NCBI RefSeq assembly: GCF_004345665.1
Contig: NZ_SLWR01000002.1
Location: 434,001-498,000 of the forward strand
DNA length: 64,000 nt
Direction of reading: 5' to 3'
Origin: Kribbella antiqua
GTDB taxonomy: Bacteria > Actinomycetota > Actinomycetes > Propionibacteriales > Kribbellaceae
Below the pieces are notes generated by a model, which saw only the letters and a list, made by a program, of their open reading frames with translations, did no database searches and was not told the DNA's origin. Below are positions 9,647 to 17,749 of this stretch, in pieces (the first letter of the stretch is position 1; each line of letters starts with the position of its first letter). The position numbers and the translations under genes were made by a program.

Positions 9647-12394
9647 TCAGCCGTCGTTCTCCGCTGACGGGATGACCGCACCGGGTACGTCGTTCGGTGC
9701 CAGGATCTTGGCCTCGCCGGGGTACGGCGTGGTCCAGTCGTGCGCCTGGTACCAGTCGAAGTGGTTCATCTGCGCCGGGTTGGCGAAGTCGGCCTTCGCG
9801 TTCGGACCGGTGGTCCGCTGCTGGGCTTTCCATGCCTCCCACTGCGCCGCCATCGCCTGCTGATCCGCGGGCACCGTCGCCTTGGGCGCCGGCGCGGCGT
9901 TCGGGTTCTGCGCTGCGGGCACGTCCGCGCCACAGGTCGGAACCGTGCTCAGACCCGCCGTCAGCGAGGTCCGGTTCGGCACCGACTTGAACGGAGTGAA
10001 GTCCGGCCGCTGTGTGAACGCCCCGAACATCGGGGTGGCCGCGGTGTCCTTCTGGTTCATCGGCTTGATCCCGAGGATCTGCTCGATCGTGCGGATCATC
10101 GTGATCTGGGTGTAGTAGTGGTTGTCCACCACACCGTGCTGGGCGTACGGGCTGATGATCTGGATCGGCGCCCGGTGGCCGTCGACGTGGTCGAGACCGG
10201 CCTGGGAGTCGTCCTCGACGACGAAGATCGCCGAGTCCTTCCAGTACTTGCTGTGCGAGATCTCGTCCACGATCTGGCCGGTGGCGAGGTCGTTGTCGGC
10301 GACCTGGGCGGCACCGTTCGGCGGGCCACCGGTGTGGTCGTTCGACAGCCAGAACATGTTGAAGTTGGCCGGCCCGAACTTCGCGAAGTCCTTCTTCCAG
10401 ATCTGGGCCTTGTAGATGTCCGGAACACTGGTGTCGAAGAGCGGGAAGCCGGGCACCGAGACCGCGTTCAGCGACGGGATCGCCGAACCGGTCTTGATCG
10501 GGTAGGCGGTGTCCTGCCCGGTGGCGACCATGTTCTTGGTGTCGCAGTACAGGTTCTGCCAGGTCGCACCGGCCGGCTTCTGCTCGAACGACTGGAACTC
10601 GCCGTAGTCCTTGACGGTCTTGCCGGCCGCCTGGGCACCGGTCCAGATGAAGCCGCTCTTCTGGTGGCCGAGCGCGTCGTCCTCGGTGTCGTAGCTTCGG
10701 GTGTACTCACCAGCGGAGGACTCGGTGTACTCCGGGTTGTCCGCCTGCATCAGCCAGTTGTGACCCTCGGCCGAGTTCGTGCCGATGTCGTAGGTGTTGT
10801 CGTACAGCCCGAACTGCTTGGCCATCGCGTGCTGGTTCGGCGTCACGTTCTCGCCGTACTGCGTCAGCGCCGGGTCGCCGTTGCCCTCCGGGATGTCGCC
10901 GTACACCTGGTCGTAGGTCCGGTTCTCCTTGACGATCAAGAAGACGTGCTTGATCGTCGACGGGTCACCGAGCCGCAGCGGGACCGGCACCGGCTGCGCG
11001 CCCTTGCCGGAGGTCACCTGGGCCGAGCCGGGGGTCCAGCCGTTCTGCTGGAAGACCTGTGCGGTGAGGCCGTGGATCGACTGGTCGTTCGGCAGCGTGA
11101 ACCGGGTCAGGCTCGACGTCGTGTCGTGGGTGCCGTGCCCGGCGGCGGTCGTGGTCCGACGGGCGTCGACACCGCGGGTGTTCGAGACGACGATCTGATT
11201 GCCGACCTGCGCGAGCTCGGCCGGGAAGTAGTCCGTCGGGAGCAGGCCGACGTAGCTGACCGGCTCGAGCGGGTTCTTGTACTTGTAGACCGCGACCGCG
11301 TTCGCGCGGCCGAGCGACACCAGCAGGTGGCCGTCGTCGGTGAGCGTGACGCCATCCGGCTCGTATCCGACCGATGCCTCCGGCCACGGCTGGGTGGCGA
11401 TGGTCTGGACGACCTTGTCGCGCTTGGTGTCGATCACGGACACGTTGTTGGTGGCAACGTTCGTGACGAACAGCGCGCCGTTCTTGGCGTACAGTGCGGT
11501 CGGGTGCAGACCGACGTCGATGCTCGCGGGCGCGGCCGCCGGGTTCGACAGGTCGATCACACTGACTGTGCCGGTCGTGGTCGCCGCGGTGACCTGGGAG
11601 GCCACCACCTGGGTGCCGTACGAGTTGATCGTCGGGTCACCGGGCTTGGCGGGCCGGCCACCCTCGTTGCTCACGTACAGCTTGTTGCCGACCATGGCCA
11701 GGTCGCGCGGCGCGTTGCCGACGGCCCAGCTCTGCTTGATGGTGCCGGTCGCGGTGTCGATGGCGACCACGCGGTTCTGGCCGTTGACCGCGGAGTACAC
11801 GGTGGAGCTGTCCGGCGAGAAGACGGCTTCGCCGACCAGCGCGTGCTTGGTGCCGTCCGCCGCGATCGTCACGAACGTCGGGTTCGCGAGCGAGCCATCC
11901 GGGTTCACCGTGAACCGGCGGTAGCCGTCCGACTGGCCCAGCCACAGCTGCTTGCCGTCCGGCGAGTACGTCGGACCCTCCTGGCCGATGTCGTTGCCCG
12001 GGATCTTCAGGTCCGCGGCGGCGTTGTTGCCGACGTACTGCTGGACCTTCCAGTTCTTCAGGTCGACGATCGCCAGGGCCATCCCGCCGTCGGTCACCGA
12101 GGCGGCCAGGTGGCTGCCGTCCGGGCTGACCGTCGACGACATGATCTTGCCCTTTTGGAGAACAAGGCGGTCGCCGATCGGCTTGATGTACTGATCGGCG
12201 GAGACGACCTGGCCCTTGTCCGTGACCTGACCGACCTGGTCGGTCCCGAACTGGTGGGTCGAGGCGACTGCGGTTCCCGCGATGGCCACGGCGACCGCGG
12301 TGGTGCCCGCGGTGACCAGCGTCGTCCGGCGGCCTAACCGCCGGCTGAGGAGGCCTTTGTCCTCACGCCGAAGACGGCGGCGTGTTACCTGCAT
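9647..12394 (-). CDS. bifunctional YncE-like beta-propeller / phosphoesterase protein
   Basis: 915 residues. The start is the ATG at 12394, four bases after the stop of the permease gene. An N-terminal basic stretch and hydrophobic helix (about 27-45) suggest export or anchoring. Residues of about 60-430 form a YVTN/YncE-type beta-propeller with repeated VIDLSNP, VIDTKRD and VSNEGGRPA-type blades. From about 455 to 870 there is a phosphoesterase (phospholipase C-like, alkaline phosphatase superfamily) domain with KHVFLIVKENRTYDQVYGD and VVEDDSQAGLDHVDGHRAP. The same fusion is common in actinobacteria but its substrate is not known. It lies at the end of an exporter operon. Confidence 0.85.
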   Translation of the reverse strand: MQVTRRRLRREDKGLLSRRLGRRTTLVTAGTTAVAVAIAGTAVASTHQFGTDQVGQVTDKGQVVSADQYIKPIGDRLVLQKGKIMSSTVSPDGSHLAASVTDGGMALAIVDLKNWKVQQYVGNNAAADLKIPGNDIGQEGPTYSPDGKQLWLGQSDGYRRFTVNPDGSLANPTFVTIAADGTKHALVGEAVFSPDSSTVYSAVNGQNRVVAIDTATGTIKQSWAVGNAPRDLAMVGNKLYVSNEGGRPAKPGDPTINSYGTQVVASQVTAATTTGTVSVIDLSNPAAAPASIDVGLHPTALYAKNGALFVTNVATNNVSVIDTKRDKVVQTIATQPWPEASVGYEPDGVTLTDDGHLLVSLGRANAVAVYKYKNPLEPVSYVGLLPTDYFPAELAQVGNQIVVSNTRGVDARRTTTAAGHGTHDTTSSLTRFTLPNDQSIHGLTAQVFQQNGWTPGSAQVTSGKGAQPVPVPLRLGDPSTIKHVFLIVKENRTYDQVYGDIPEGNGDPALTQYGENVTPNQHAMAKQFGLYDNTYDIGTNSAEGHNWLMQADNPEYTESSAGEYTRSYDTEDDALGHQKSGFIWTGAQAAGKTVKDYGEFQSFEQKPAGATWQNLYCDTKNMVATGQDTAYPIKTGSAIPSLNAVSVPGFPLFDTSVPDIYKAQIWKKDFAKFGPANFNMFWLSNDHTGGPPNGAAQVADNDLATGQIVDEISHSKYWKDSAIFVVEDDSQAGLDHVDGHRAPIQIISPYAQHGVVDNHYYTQITMIRTIEQILGIKPMNQKDTAATPMFGAFTQRPDFTPFKSVPNRTSLTAGLSTVPTCGADVPAAQNPNAAPAPKATVPADQQAMAAQWEAWKAQQRTTGPNAKADFANPAQMNHFDWYQAHDWTTPYPGEAKILAPNDVPGAVIPSAENDG

Positions 12395-12398
12395 TGAG

Positions 12399-13745
12399 TT
12401 ATCCCTTCGGGGAGGCGGACAGCAGCTCGACGTTGCCGTCGAACTGCCAGAGCGGGTTCGGTGCATCCCCGGTAGGGGTGCGCACCTGGAAGTACCCGTT
12501 GACTTCCTTCGGACCGTCGCCGTCGGCGGAATACCTGCCGTCGGCGGAGACGTCGAGCTGGTAGATGGCCGTGCCGGCGGCCGCGACATCGGGCAGATGC
12601 CAGGTCACCACGCACCGCCAGTCGTTGCCTGGGCCAACGGTCGCGTCCTGGCCGCCGCCCTTGGTGCACTCCGCCGTCGTGTTCAGCTGGGCCTCGGTGA
12701 CGTCGGGCCGGTTGAGCTGCTTGGTCTGCAGGCGGTAGAGATGCGCGAACTCGATGGCCAGCGACTGCTGCACCTTCGTCTGCGTGATCCCGGCATCGGA
12801 ACCGATCGCGGGCGTGACGGCTGCGATGGTGATGCCGAACAGTACGACGAGTGGCAGCAAACCGGCCGTGATCGCACGCCGGCCCGAGCCGTCGCTGGTC
12901 GAGTTCGTGAAGTCCCGCCGTACGAAGAGCAGGTAGGCCAGGGTTGTTGCGAGGGCGGCCCACACCAGACTGACCGCAATACCGATGAGCAGCGGGCCGA
13001 GCTGGGCCGGGCTGGTGAACAGACCGTTCCAGGCGATGAACGCATAGCCCGGCAGGGCCAGGCGTACGGCGACCGGAAGCGGCAGCTGTTGCGCGAGCTG
13101 CATCGCGAGCGCGACGAGCGCGGGCAGCAGCAGACCGATCGGAGACCGCCCCAGTACGACGGACCCGAGCAACCCGATCGCGGCGAGCGCAAGAGTTGGG
13201 GCGAGGGCACAGAGCCAGGCGAGCAGGACCTTGCCCGCGGCGTCACCGCCCGTCAGCAGGTGACCGTCCAGGCCGATGAGCGGCTGGTTGCCGACAGCAA
13301 CGAGACCGCCGACGGCACTGGAGAGGGCCAGACCGGCTACGAGCAGCAGAATGACGGTCAGGCTGGCCAATGCCTTCGATACGAAGATCCGGCGGGGTGA
13401 CCGGACCGCCACCAGAAGATGGCGCCAGGTGCCGAGCCGGTCTTCGGCAGCGAACACATCGCCCGCGACCAGCGAAGTCAGCAGCGGCAGCGCCCACATT
13501 CCGGCGAAGCCGAGCATCACCAGTGCTCCGGCCCACCCCGTGGCGTGCATCCAGCGGCCGAACAGCGTGTCCGCCGGAAGCGAGCTCTGCTGACTCACCA
13601 CGGCGACGAAGGCCGCGGGCGCGAGCCAGCAGGCCACGACGATCACCCGGATCCGCCATTGCGACACGAGTTTGACCAGCTCGAAGCGATAGCCCCGCGC
13701 GACTGAAACCCGCCGGGCGACGGCTGGAGCGACAATGGCGGTCAT
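12399..13745 (-). CDS. ABC-2 type transporter permease with C-terminal extracytoplasmic domain
   Basis: 448 residues. About six hydrophobic segments lie between residues 30 and 310 (for example IRVIVVACWLAPAAFVAVV and LLPLVVLFGITIAAVTPAI). After them comes a soluble tail of about 135 residues with two cysteines and a Trp-rich end (DWRCVVTWHLPD, NPLWQFDGNVELL). The tail presumably lies outside the membrane. It overlaps the ATPase stop by 4 bases (ATGA). The tail is not typical of small BcrB-like permeases. Confidence 0.8.
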   Translation of the reverse strand: MTAIVAPAVARRVSVARGYRFELVKLVSQWRIRVIVVACWLAPAAFVAVVSQQSSLPADTLFGRWMHATGWAGALVMLGFAGMWALPLLTSLVAGDVFAAEDRLGTWRHLLVAVRSPRRIFVSKALASLTVILLLVAGLALSSAVGGLVAVGNQPLIGLDGHLLTGGDAAGKVLLAWLCALAPTLALAAIGLLGSVVLGRSPIGLLLPALVALAMQLAQQLPLPVAVRLALPGYAFIAWNGLFTSPAQLGPLLIGIAVSLVWAALATTLAYLLFVRRDFTNSTSDGSGRRAITAGLLPLVVLFGITIAAVTPAIGSDAGITQTKVQQSLAIEFAHLYRLQTKQLNRPDVTEAQLNTTAECTKGGGQDATVGPGNDWRCVVTWHLPDVAAAGTAIYQLDVSADGRYSADGDGPKEVNGYFQVRTPTGDAPNPLWQFDGNVELLSASPKG

Positions 13746-14665
13746 TGGTTGAGCTCCTGCTGCTCGGTGAGGGCTAGGAACGCGGCTTCGAGTGGCGATA
13801 CGACCGGGGCGAGCTCTCGCACCGCGATGCCCGCTTGCACGACCCGCACCACGAGTTCGTCGAGCGCGGACACTAGCCCGCGCACCACGAGGAGCTCAGC
13901 GGCGATCCCGTCGACGATGTGGATGCCGTCCGTTTCGCCGGCCAGTCGGCGGGTGGTCTCCGGGTCCGAGGTGAGCAGCCGGTAGTCGAGTTCGCCGTTC
14001 TCGGCCGCCAGTTTGCTCAATGGGCCGGAGAAGACGACGCGCCCGGTCGCAAGGATCGTGACCTCCGAGCAGAGCGCCTCGACATCGTCCATCCGGTGGC
14101 TCGAGAGCACCACGGAGGTTCCGTCGGCCACCAGCCGGTTGAGTACGCCGTACACGTGCTTCTTGCCGGCGGGGTCGAGGCCGTTGGACGGCTCGTCGAG
14201 CACCAGCAGCCGGGGCTTGGTAAGCAGCGCGGCGGCGAGGCCGAGGCGCTGCCGCATGCCGAGCGAGAAGCCCCGGACCCGGTCGTCGGCGACATCGGTG
14301 AGCCCGACCTGATCGAGCGCATCGCCGATCCCGGTCGTCGGCTCACCGCGAAGGGCGAGCAGCGCGGCGAGATTCTGCCTGGCGGTCAACGAGGGGTAGA
14401 GGCCGGGCCCGTCGACGAAACCCGCCACGCCGTCGGGGACGGAGAGCGCGCGTCCGACCGGCGTACCGAGGATCTCGAGGCCACCGCTGTCGGCGACGGC
14501 CAGTCCCAGCAACAGGCCGAGCAAGGTCGTCTTTCCGGCGCCGTTCGGCCCGACCAACCCGTGGATCTGCCCGTCCGCCACATCGAGATCGATACCGTCG
14601 AGTGCGATCACCTCGCCGAACGACTTGGTGATCCCACGAGCCCGGACTGCGAGCGGTCTGTCCAT
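13742..14665 (-). CDS. ABC transporter ATP-binding protein (BcrA-like exporter ATPase)
   Basis: 307 residues. I use the ATG at 14665 (MDRPLAVRARGITKSFG), preceded by GAGAAGGG, rather than the longer frame to 14725. Walker A is GPNGAGKTT, the signature is FSLGMRQRLGLAAALL and Walker B is LLVLDEPSNGLD. A C-terminal accessory segment of about 85 residues is typical of drug and lantibiotic exporter ATPases. It is co-transcribed with the permease and the phosphoesterase fusion, and it is divergent from the lanthipeptide cluster. Immunity to the lanthipeptide is a possible role but only an inference. Confidence 0.88.
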   Translation of the reverse strand: MDRPLAVRARGITKSFGEVIALDGIDLDVADGQIHGLVGPNGAGKTTLLGLLLGLAVADSGGLEILGTPVGRALSVPDGVAGFVDGPGLYPSLTARQNLAALLALRGEPTTGIGDALDQVGLTDVADDRVRGFSLGMRQRLGLAAALLTKPRLLVLDEPSNGLDPAGKKHVYGVLNRLVADGTSVVLSSHRMDDVEALCSEVTILATGRVVFSGPLSKLAAENGELDYRLLTSDPETTRRLAGETDGIHIVDGIAAELLVVRGLVSALDELVVRVVQAGIAVRELAPVVSPLEAAFLALTEQQELNQ

Positions 14666-14696
14666 GGTGCCCTTCTCCGCGGTGCCTGACGGAAAA

Positions 14697-14725
14697 ACAT
14701 TAGAGACGAATACATATCCAGCCAA
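14697..14725 (-). promoter_or_regulatory. candidate promoter of the ABC-2 exporter operon
   Basis: Read on the minus strand, TTGGCT (14725-14720) and TAATGT (14702-14697) are 17 bases apart and lie 31 bases before the ATPase start codon. The match to a housekeeping -35/-10 pair is fair. Confidence 0.4.
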
Positions 14726-14739
14726 GGCTCGGAGTTGAA

Positions 14740-14752
14740 CGTTCTGAGAACG
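14740..14752. promoter_or_regulatory. 13-base palindrome, possible operator
   Basis: CGTTCTGAGAACG is a perfect 6+1+6 palindrome lying just upstream of the candidate exporter promoter and in the shared divergent region. The regulator that binds it is unknown. Confidence 0.3.
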
Positions 14753-14994
14753 ACAGGCAACCGGGCGTGATCGCGGTCTAGCCCGCTCCTACGAGTTCAG
14801 CAACTCTGAGGGACCGCGCCCGTCACACCGGATGACGATGGTGACGGCCCGTCGCCAGCAGCGGACCTGTCGTGACATTCGCGTTGGTACGGCGATGCGT
14901 TCTTCACGGCCGAGTGATGACGCCATTCACTACGCGGCGCGCGCATGTGGTGGACACGATGTCACCGAGGCGTCTGACGAATCGGGGGGCGGCA

Positions 14995-17535
14995 ATGGAG
15001 CAATACGAGCTCTACTGTCTCGCCGACCGGCAGTTCTACGACACCCCGGCGAACCGCGGCATCGAGGACGCGGACTTCGCCCTGTGCTCCCGGCCGGTGC
15101 CGGACGGCTGGGAGCACGACGCCGGTGAGATCTGGATGCACTACGCACCCCACAACCCCGGTTTGCCCTTGCAGGGCTGGAAGATCCACGTCTCGTCCTG
15201 CCTCGGAGACGCCGAACGCGCGCTCGCCGCGGTGTGGGACTACTGCGTCCCGCGCGGTCTCGCGTTCAAGGTCCTGCGCAGCGAATCCGTCGCGATCATG
15301 ATGAACTCCAAGGCCGCCTTCCGCGGCTCGAGCGGCAAGCTCGTCACCATCTATCCGCCCGACGAGGACCACCTCGAGCTCATCCTCAAAGAGCTCGGCG
15401 AGATCCTCGACGGCGTCAGCGGTCCATACATCCTCAGCGACCTCAGGTACGGCGAAGGCCCACTCTTCGTCCGGTACGGCGCCTTCGCCCCGCAGTACTG
15501 CCTGTCGAACACCGGCGAGCGGGTACTCGCGCTCGCGGACTCCGACGGCCGGCTGGTCCCGGATGTGCGCGGTCCGGTCTTCTCGACGCCGGCCTGGGTG
15601 CAGCTCCCCTCGTTCCTGGAACCGCACCTGGCCGCGCGCAACGCCGTCACCACCAACGAGCTGGATTACGCGATCGAGAGCGTCATCCAGTTCTCCAACG
15701 GCGGCGGGGTCTACCTCGGTCATCACCGCGAAACGAATGAACGCGTTGTCCTCAAGGAAGGACGCCCCTTCGCGGGGCTCGACGAGGCGCGCCGGGACGC
15801 AGTCGCCCGCATGCAGCACGAGCGGGACATCCTGGACCGGCTGGCCGGACTGGACGTCGTACCGGAGGTCCGGGACTACTTCGTCCTTGGCGGGCATCAC
15901 TTCCTGGTGCAGGAGTTCATCGACGCCAGCCCACTTCAGCGCCTGGTGGTCGGGCGCTACCCGCTGACTCGGCCGGAGCCGTCGTCCGATGCGCTCGGCA
16001 GCTACACGGACTGGGCGCTCGAGATGCACGCCAAAGTCGAGGCGGCGGTCCGGGCCCTGCACGAGCGCGGCGTCGTCTTCGGCGATCTCCACCCGGACAA
16101 CATCCTGATCGACGCAACGGACCGGCTCGTCCTGATCGACTTCGAGGTGGCCACGCTCGCCGAGCAGCGAGCCCGGTCGGTCCTGGCGCACCCGGGCTAT
16201 GTAGCACCCGCCGGCCGCCAGGGCGTCGACGTCGACCTCTACGCATTGGCGTGCCTTTGTCTCGGCCTCTTCGCGCCGCAGACGACGATGCTGTTGCAGC
16301 TGTGCCCCGAGAAAGTCCACCATCTCGGTCAGCTGATCACCGAGACGTTCCCGGTGCCCAAGGCAACCATCAGCAAGGCCGTCGGCACCATCGCCGGTGA
16401 CAAGGCGATGGCGGCGCTGCCGATGCCTGGCCGCGACAGTTGGGAGCAGGTCCGCGCTGCGATCACCCGGGCGATCGTGGCCAGCGCCACGCCGGAGCGC
16501 GACGACCGGCTCTTCCCCGGCGACATCGCTCAGTTCCAGCCCGGCGGCGGGACCAGCGTCGCGTACGGCGCGGCCGGCGTACTGTATGCCCTCCACCGGA
16601 CGGGTGCCGGCAGATTCCCGGAGTACGACGACTGGCTCCGCAAGCACGCCCTCGATCCGGCGACCGGGCCCGGCCTGTACGACGGCTTGCACGGCGTCGC
16701 GCACGTCCTCGACCAACTCGGCTACCGGCAGGACGCACTCGACGTACTGGATCGTTGCCTGACCCAGCCGCTCGAGTCACGCGAACTCGGGCTGCACTCC
16801 GGCTTGGCCGGCATCGGCCTGAACCTGCAGCACTTCGGGCTGCGGACAGAAGCGACTCAGGTGATCGATCTGGTGGCCGATCGGCTCGGCGGCGTGGACG
16901 ACGTACCGGAGATCAGTGGTGAAGGGAATCCGCGCGCCGGCTTGATGTTCGGCTCGTCGGGACCCGCGCTGCTCTTCCTGACGGCGTACGAGCGGAGCGG
17001 GGACACCGGCCTCCTCGACCTGGCCGAGACGGCGCTGCGGCAGGATCTGCGCCGGTGCGTCCGCGACGAGTACGGGACGCTTCAGGTCAACCAGGGCTGG
17101 CGGACCTTGCCCTATCTCGAGGAAGGTTCGGCAGGCATCGCGCTCGTCCTCGACCGCTATCTGCGGCACCGGCCGGACGACGAGCTCGCCGAGGCCTTGG
17201 TCGCTCTCCGACGCGTCAACGAGGCCGGGTACTTCGTCCAGTCCGGGCTGTTCATGGGCCGCGCAGGCCTGATCGCCTCGGCCGCGATGCAAGCAGAAGC
17301 CTCCGACTCGCTCATTCGTGGACTTGCCTGGCACGCCTTGCCGTACGGCGGTGGACTCGCATTCCCCGGCAACCAGTTGCTCCGTCTCTCGATGGACCTG
17401 GCTACCGGCTCGGCCGGCGTACTGCTGGCTCTGGGCGCGGCGCTGCACGACCAGCCCGTCGCCCTTCCGTTCCTCGGCCCGAACCGCGGCGGGTCGTCGT
17501 CCGAACCCCTACGAGATGACTGGAAGGAGGTGTAG
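14995..17535 (+). CDS. class III lanthionine synthetase (LanKC)
   Basis: 846 residues. It phosphorylates Ser/Thr in the precursor peptide, eliminates phosphate and cyclises onto Cys. The start is the ATG at 14995 after a GGGGGGCGGC site, giving MEQYELYCLADRQFYDTP as in LanKC proteins. The N-terminal phospho-Ser/Thr lyase domain covers about 1-220. A kinase domain follows (about 230-470: VVLKEG with Lys254, HERGVVFGDLHPDNILI with the catalytic loop near 363, then LIDFEVA). The cyclase-like domain is C-terminal (about 510-846). No zinc-binding CHG motif of LanC or LanL enzymes is present, which separates class III from class IV. The precursor gene starts 3 bases after the stop. Confidence 0.93.
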   Translation: MEQYELYCLADRQFYDTPANRGIEDADFALCSRPVPDGWEHDAGEIWMHYAPHNPGLPLQGWKIHVSSCLGDAERALAAVWDYCVPRGLAFKVLRSESVAIMMNSKAAFRGSSGKLVTIYPPDEDHLELILKELGEILDGVSGPYILSDLRYGEGPLFVRYGAFAPQYCLSNTGERVLALADSDGRLVPDVRGPVFSTPAWVQLPSFLEPHLAARNAVTTNELDYAIESVIQFSNGGGVYLGHHRETNERVVLKEGRPFAGLDEARRDAVARMQHERDILDRLAGLDVVPEVRDYFVLGGHHFLVQEFIDASPLQRLVVGRYPLTRPEPSSDALGSYTDWALEMHAKVEAAVRALHERGVVFGDLHPDNILIDATDRLVLIDFEVATLAEQRARSVLAHPGYVAPAGRQGVDVDLYALACLCLGLFAPQTTMLLQLCPEKVHHLGQLITETFPVPKATISKAVGTIAGDKAMAALPMPGRDSWEQVRAAITRAIVASATPERDDRLFPGDIAQFQPGGGTSVAYGAAGVLYALHRTGAGRFPEYDDWLRKHALDPATGPGLYDGLHGVAHVLDQLGYRQDALDVLDRCLTQPLESRELGLHSGLAGIGLNLQHFGLRTEATQVIDLVADRLGGVDDVPEISGEGNPRAGLMFGSSGPALLFLTAYERSGDTGLLDLAETALRQDLRRCVRDEYGTLQVNQGWRTLPYLEEGSAGIALVLDRYLRHRPDDELAEALVALRRVNEAGYFVQSGLFMGRAGLIASAAMQAEASDSLIRGLAWHALPYGGGLAFPGNQLLRLSMDLATGSAGVLLALGAALHDQPVALPFLGPNRGGSSSEPLRDDWKEV

Positions 17536-17538
17536 ACC

Positions 17539-17673
17539 ATGGCACTTCTCGACCTTCAAGGGCTCGAGGCTCCCGGCGGCCACGGCGGTGGTGGGGGTGG
17601 CGGTAGCACCCTGACCGTTCTCACCTGCGGTTCGCAGCGCCCAAGCAACCTCAGCGTGGTTCTTTGTCACTGA
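17539..17673 (+). CDS. class III lanthipeptide precursor (SapB/AmfS/flavipeptin type), 44 residues
   Basis: A short gene placed 3 bases after LanKC, with GGAGG eight bases before the ATG at 17539. The leader starts MALLDLQGLEAP, closely matching the conserved leader box (LLDLQ) of SapB/AmfS-type precursors. Residues 13-22 are almost all glycine with one His. Two ring motifs of the class III type Ser/Thr-x2-Ser/Thr-x3-Cys follow: S23-T26-C30 and S36-S39-C43. The peptide ends Cys43-His44. Pro12 lies at the leader/core border and fits cleavage by the neighbouring prolyl oligopeptidase. Pro35 sits between the rings. Confidence 0.93.
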   Translation: MALLDLQGLEAPGGHGGGGGGGSTLTVLTCGSQRPSNLSVVLCH

Positions 17674-17707
17674 CAAGCAGGCCGGTTCACGTCCTGGGCG
17701 GGATGAT

Positions 17708-17727
17708 GGGGTCCCGCTCAGGACCCC
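17708..17727 (+). terminator. hairpin between precursor gene and peptidase gene (likely attenuator)
   Basis: GGGGTCC (17708-17714) pairs perfectly with GGACCCC (17721-17727) around a 6-base loop. It lies 34 bases after the precursor stop and 22 bases before the peptidase GTG. There is no T run. In lanthipeptide operons such hairpins often lower read-through, so that the precursor is made in excess of the downstream enzymes. Confidence 0.5.
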
Positions 17728-17749
17728 GGCCGCGGGAAGGAGAGCCTGG

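Larger units (their letters stand above)
14666..14994. other. intergenic region between divergent exporter and lanthipeptide operons
   Basis: About 330 bases hold no convincing gene. They contain a candidate minus-strand promoter (14697-14725), a 13-base palindrome (14740-14752) and an imperfect inverted repeat AGTGA-N9-TCACT just upstream of LanKC. The LanKC frame is open back to a GTG at 14872 but lacks family-like sequence there. Confidence 0.5.

Noticed and set aside
9740..12337. An 865-codon plus-strand open frame opposite the phosphoesterase gene
   Set aside because: It is the mirror of a well-supported minus-strand gene. The translation is Arg/Val/Asp-rich without any domain, as expected from third-position G/C bias.
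17570..17603. Glycine-coding G/C tract in the precursor gene considered as a sequencing artefact
   Set aside because: The frame continues correctly through both ring motifs to Cys43-His44, so the tract length keeps the reading frame.
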